Program-made: the position numbers and the translations under genes
Shown here: positions 62,191 through 64,000 of the stretch, piece by piece
How positions within the stretch are numbered: position 1 is the stretch's first letter
How the letters are laid out: every line of letters begins with the position of its first letter
Assembly: GCA_031384605.1 (NCBI GenBank)
Contig: JANNAT010000089.1
Coordinates: 106,526-170,525 of the forward strand
Source of the DNA: JANNAT01 sp031384605
Lineage (GTDB): Bacteria > Pseudomonadota > Alphaproteobacteria > Rhodobacterales > Rhodobacteraceae
DNA length: 64,000 nucleotides
Direction of reading: 5' to 3'
The notes under the pieces: model-generated
The model's input: the letters and a program-made list of their open reading frames with translations, nothing else
Database searches by the model: none
What the model was told of the DNA's origin: nothing

Positions 62191-63809
62191 CGCACCCCCC
62201 CCACATCGCGGATCAGTTTCCAGTTGATCGCATCCAGCAATGCCTCAAAACTGGCATCCACTATGTTGGGCGATACGCCAACGGTAGACCAGCGCCGCCC
62301 TTGGGCATCTTCTGAATCGATGATGACGCGGGTGACGGCTTCGGTGCCGCCTTGGGTAATACGGACTTTGAAATCGACCAGCTTCATGTCGTCAATCACC
62401 GCCTGATAGGGGCCAAGATCTTTGGACAACGCCTTACTCAGCGCGTTCACCGGGCCACGATCGGTGCCGGTTTCATCCATGGATTCCGACACCGACAGCA
62501 TCTTGGTATCGCCGATTTTCACGACCACAACCGCCTCTGACAGGCTGACCATTTTGTCATATTTGTTTTTTCGCCGTTCCACCGTGACGCGATATCGTTT
62601 AACCTCAAAGAAAGTCGGCAGCAGCCCCAGTTCCCGCCGCGCCACCAACTCAAAGCTGGCCTGCGCGCCGTCATAGGCATAGCCTTGATCTTCGCGTTCC
62701 TTGACGATCTCCAATATCCGCCCCAACCGCGCATCGCCGGGTGCCACCGTGATCCCCGCCGCAGCCAGCCGCGCGCGCAGGTTTGACTGGCCCGCCTGAT
62801 TGCTCATCGGGATGACACGTTCGTTGCCCACCAGAGTTGGCGGGATATGTTCATAGGTGCTGGGGTCTTTCAGGATAGCCGAGGCATGCAGCCCCGCCTT
62901 ATGGGCGAATGCCGATGCCCCCACATAGGGCGCGGCACGCTGCGGCACGCGGTTCAAGATGTCATCCAACATGCGGCTGGTGCGCAACAGGCCTGCCAAC
63001 GCATCGCGCGTGACGCCGGTTTGCAACGTGCTGGCAAAGGGTTCTTTCAGCAGCAAGGTGGGGATCAGCGTCACCAGATTGGCATTGCCACAGCGTTCGC
63101 CAAGGCCGTTCAGGGTGCCTTGAATCTGGCGCACGCCTGCCTCAACCGCCGCCAAAGAATTGGCCACGGCGTTGCCCGTGTCATCATGGCAATGAATGCC
63201 CAAACGTGCGCCCGGAATGCCTGCGGCGATCACTTCGCGCACCACGCGGCCGATTTCTGTTGGCAAGGTGCCGCCGTTGGTATCGCACAAAACGATCCAG
63301 CGCGCGCCTGCATCGTAGGCCGCGCGCAGGCAACTTAAGGCATAGACGGGATCGGCGCGGTAGCCGTCGAAGAAATGCTCGGCATCAAACAAGGCCTCGC
63401 GGCTCTTAGTGGCCAGATGCACGAACGACGCCGCAATTGCGTCGCGGTTCTCGTCCAAAGTCACGCCAAGCGCCGTAGTGACATGAAACGGATGCGTCTT
63501 ACCCACCAGACACACTGCAGGCGTGCCCGCATCCAGCACGGCGGCCAGCACATCGTCATTCTCAACCGACCGCCCCACGCGTTTGGTCATCCCAAAAGCA
63601 GTCATTGTGGCGCGGGTTGGCTCTACACTGGCGAAAAATTCGGAATCGGTGGGATTGGCCCCCGGCCAGCCGCCTTCGATGTAATCGACGCCAAGGGCAT
63701 CAAGGGCGACGGCGATCTGGCGTTTGTCGGCGGTTGAGAATTGCACGCCTTGGGTTTGCTGCCCATCCCGCAAGGTTGTGTCGAAGAGGTAGAGGCGTTC
63801 GCGGGTCAT
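62187..63809 (-). CDS. cimA: (R)-citramalate synthase
   Basis: The protein has 540 residues. Condenses pyruvate with acetyl-CoA to citramalate for isoleucine. HMGL-like barrel: LYLFDTTLRDGQQTQGVQFS, GGWPGANPTDSEFF, HCHDDTGNAVANSLAAVEAG (metal ligands), GLGERCGNANL. The C-terminal LeuA-like regulatory domain ends VGVSPNIVDASFEALLDAINW. The length and QTQGVQFS motif set it apart from LeuA. Confidence 0.95.
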   Translation of the reverse strand: MTRERLYLFDTTLRDGQQTQGVQFSTADKRQIAVALDALGVDYIEGGWPGANPTDSEFFASVEPTRATMTAFGMTKRVGRSVENDDVLAAVLDAGTPAVCLVGKTHPFHVTTALGVTLDENRDAIAASFVHLATKSREALFDAEHFFDGYRADPVYALSCLRAAYDAGARWIVLCDTNGGTLPTEIGRVVREVIAAGIPGARLGIHCHDDTGNAVANSLAAVEAGVRQIQGTLNGLGERCGNANLVTLIPTLLLKEPFASTLQTGVTRDALAGLLRTSRMLDDILNRVPQRAAPYVGASAFAHKAGLHASAILKDPSTYEHIPPTLVGNERVIPMSNQAGQSNLRARLAAAGITVAPGDARLGRILEIVKEREDQGYAYDGAQASFELVARRELGLLPTFFEVKRYRVTVERRKNKYDKMVSLSEAVVVVKIGDTKMLSVSESMDETGTDRGPVNALSKALSKDLGPYQAVIDDMKLVDFKVRITQGGTEAVTRVIIDSEDAQGRRWSTVGVSPNIVDASFEALLDAINWKLIRDVGGVR

Positions 63810-64000
63810 CTCGTGTGGCCTTCTTCTTTAGCCCGGTCCCTATGACCGGGCAGCGCCCGAACCGCCCCCACGGGGCGGGCGCTTTGCACCCTCCCCTCGG
63901 TTCGGGCGCGGCCCTTTGATGGGGAGGAAGGCAGGCGGCCCGAAGTTGCGCAGCCCCGGACTTGATCCGGGGCCTCTTTCCCTTGAACCACGAGGCCCCG
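63810..64000. other. Region upstream of cimA without a gene
   Basis: Two hairpins are visible: CCCGGTC / GACCGGG (63832-63850), close to the cimA start and possibly in its leader, and CCCCGGA / TCCGGGG (63954-63972). No open frame continues to the window edge with protein character. Confidence 0.5.

Overview
The window reads as a chromosomal segment of a Rhodobacteraceae (Roseobacter/Rhodobacter-type, Alphaproteobacteria) bacterium. Evidence is the host coding style (GC-rich, C/G-ending codons), a CckA hybrid kinase, a eukaryote-like NADP isocitrate dehydrogenase, a SUF operon led by an IscR with a single cysteine, a ZigA-type GTPase behind a Zur-like palindrome, and family-typical small proteins. 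Most of the window is housekeeping and core metabolism, densely packed with many 1-11 bp start/stop overlaps.

Layout. 1-12.5 kb: a cut GNAT gene and a penicillin-acylase-like enzyme, a beta-hydroxyacid dehydrogenase, a SYLF lipoprotein, hemB, a membrane protein directly upstream of mfd, a Bcr/CflA-type transporter, a DsbA-like thioredoxin-fold protein and an XRE-cupin regulator. 12.4-18.1 kb: an entericidin-like micro-lipoprotein coupled to an orphan peptide-binding protein, a candidate sRNA with its own promoter and terminator, bdhA, a DUF502 protein and a psuKG pair. 18.1-23.7 kb: a DUF1330 protein, rpsB-tsf, zigA, a LuxR solo and rpe.

23.77-29.89 kb is the foreign part: an apparently intact, T-rich, about 6.1-kb integrated Microviridae (ssDNA) prophage. 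It has pilot protein VP2, major capsid VP1, an M15 peptidase, an HUH replication initiator VP4 and four unassigned small ORFs. It carries no integrase and is bounded by two dif-like sites sharing an 11-bp core, which points to capture by host XerC/XerD. A tRNA-Arg(CCG) lies just beyond the right end.

30-38.4 kb: the iron-sulfur (SUF) operon on the minus strand, iscR - nifS-like - sufB - methyltransferase-like - sufC - sufD - two YIP1 membrane proteins - sufS, with an ICE/iron-box-like palindrome upstream of iscR. 38.4-46.2 kb: an alpha/beta hydrolase, a small ORF and an HD protein, icd, typA, a second DUF1330 protein and alaS. 46.3-52.7 kb: recA, cckA, an RsmB-type methyltransferase and guaB. 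52.7-63.8 kb: a glutamine amidotransferase, a phytanoyl-CoA dioxygenase-like protein, an APH-type kinase, a LacI regulator plus glk, an esterase plus AlkA-type glycosylase, an MFS transporter plus GNAT, a squalene/phytoene-synthase-like protein, a lipoprotein and cimA.

Intergenic spaces carry two dispersed palindromic repeat families, several bidirectional terminators and a few operator-like palindromes. No CRISPR array, rRNA or insertion sequence was seen. Apart from the 486-bp non-coding end of the prophage, no gap between genes exceeds about 300 bp.
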